A stretch of 63,970 nt of DNA, taken from JAHFOW01 sp046350595 (lineage in GTDB: Bacteria > Planctomycetota > Brocadiia > Brocadiales > Brocadiaceae). This document shows positions 63,680-63,970 of this stretch, in pieces. The position numbers and the translations under genes were made by a program. Position 1 is the first letter of the stretch. The number at the start of each line of letters is the position of its first letter. The DNA lies in assembly GCA_046350595.1 (NCBI GenBank), contig JAXMAC010000006.1:1-63970 (forward strand), read 5' to 3'. Under the pieces are notes generated by a model. It was not told where the DNA came from, did not search any database, and worked only from the letters and a program-made list of their open reading frames with translations.

Positions 63680-63970
63680 TTACGTTTCGAGTTTGCTAAA
63701 TATCGTTGTGGCGTTGTTGCCGCCAAAGGCAAAGGAATTATTGAGGACATGCTTTACCTTTGTTTCCCGCAACTTGTTTGGCACATAATCAAGATCGCAT
63801 TCTGGGTCAGTTGTTTCGTAATTTATCGTCGGTGGTAATATCCCGTGTCTGAGCGTTAAACAACAAATGACCGATTCTACGGCGCTTGCTGCCCCCATGA
63901 GATGTCCTATCATCGATTTCGTTGAACTGCATGGAATCTTATAAGCACATTCACCAAAAACACGCTTTAT
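63680..63970 (-). CDS. Beta-ketoacyl-ACP synthase (FabF-like), C-terminal part, runs off the right edge
   Basis: The frame is open from the window edge to the stop at 63680. FGECAYKIPCSSTKSMIGHLMGAASAVES keeps the second catalytic His (GH), and NNSFAFGGNNATTIF is the C-terminal FabF block. The active-site Cys lies outside the window. It precedes the triad-less ketosynthase by about 60 nt in the same direction, so the two are probably cotranscribed. Confidence 0.9.
   Translation of the reverse strand: MKRVFGECAYKIPCSSTKSMIGHLMGAASAVESVICCLTLRHGILPPTINYETTDPECDLDYVPNKLRETKVKHVLNNSFAFGGNNATTIFSKLET

Overview
The window is a stretch of a mesophilic, AT-rich bacterial chromosome. No rRNA or tRNA gene was found. 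I infer an anammox-type planctomycete (Brocadiales). The basis is the combination of a large sulfated-exopolysaccharide locus, big secreted LamG/cohesin/lectin proteins, a group 3b [NiFe] (sulf)hydrogenase, a DUF1858 plus NnrS-like membrane protein, and unusual fatty-acid-type genes, including a ketosynthase/chain-length-factor-like pair. This is inference from gene content; no single marker gene in the window proves it.

Layout. 1-4334 (minus): a secreted multidomain protein that runs off the left edge, preceded by a cyclic-di-GMP-I (GEMM-I) riboswitch whose 3' side overlaps an intrinsic terminator. 4809-30757 (minus): an exopolysaccharide locus with an outer-membrane barrel protein, a WcaJ-type initiating transferase, a Wza-like exporter, a Wzz/BY-kinase-like co-polymerase with a degenerate Walker A, rmlC/rmlD/rmlA, two sulfotransferases, a radical SAM/SPASM enzyme, a Wzy-like polymerase, a Wzx flippase, several glycosyltransferases, two methyltransferases and a tandem pair of PaaK/CapK-like adenylate-forming enzymes. 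Two of its promoters share a conserved box, and the wza leader looks like an attenuator. 30959-32267 (plus): queE-queC. 32268-35768 (minus): a sulfur/Fe-S module (cysteine desulfurase, ThiF/MoeB-like E1, an unknown protein, Nfu, DUF1858). 35940-38159 (plus): hemX-like and hemA. 38280-39617 (minus): trkH. 40232-42016 (plus): the DUF1858/NnrS-like protein. 42118-46197 (minus): a lipid- or CoA-type operon (OYE-like reductase, enoyl-CoA hydratase, FabG, muconolactone-isomerase-like).

47086-62330 is a hydrogenase region interrupted by accessory DNA. The structural operon (56540-61227: beta, cNMP-binding, gamma, small, large) reads cleanly. By contrast hypD has an in-frame stop, and hypE, the maturation protease and hypA carry single-base frameshifts. 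Between the two hydrogenase blocks lie a frameshifted secreted cohesin/PPC/C-type-lectin protein, a broken hicBA pair, an IS4-like element with a DruA-type (DUF4338) N-terminus and one frameshift, an intact higBA pair, a Cys-rich exported protein and many short palindromic repeats. Most frameshifts sit in homopolymer runs, so local sequence error must be separated from real gene decay. 62386-63970 (minus): a ketosynthase lacking all three catalytic residues, next to the C-terminal part of a normal-looking KAS.

How it fits together. The left half builds, exports and decorates a rhamnose-containing, probably sulfated surface polymer, with surface proteins under c-di-GMP control. The middle supplies sulfur transfer, haem and cytochrome assembly, and tRNA modification. 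The right half handles H2/NAD(P)H redox and an unusual acyl-chain pathway.
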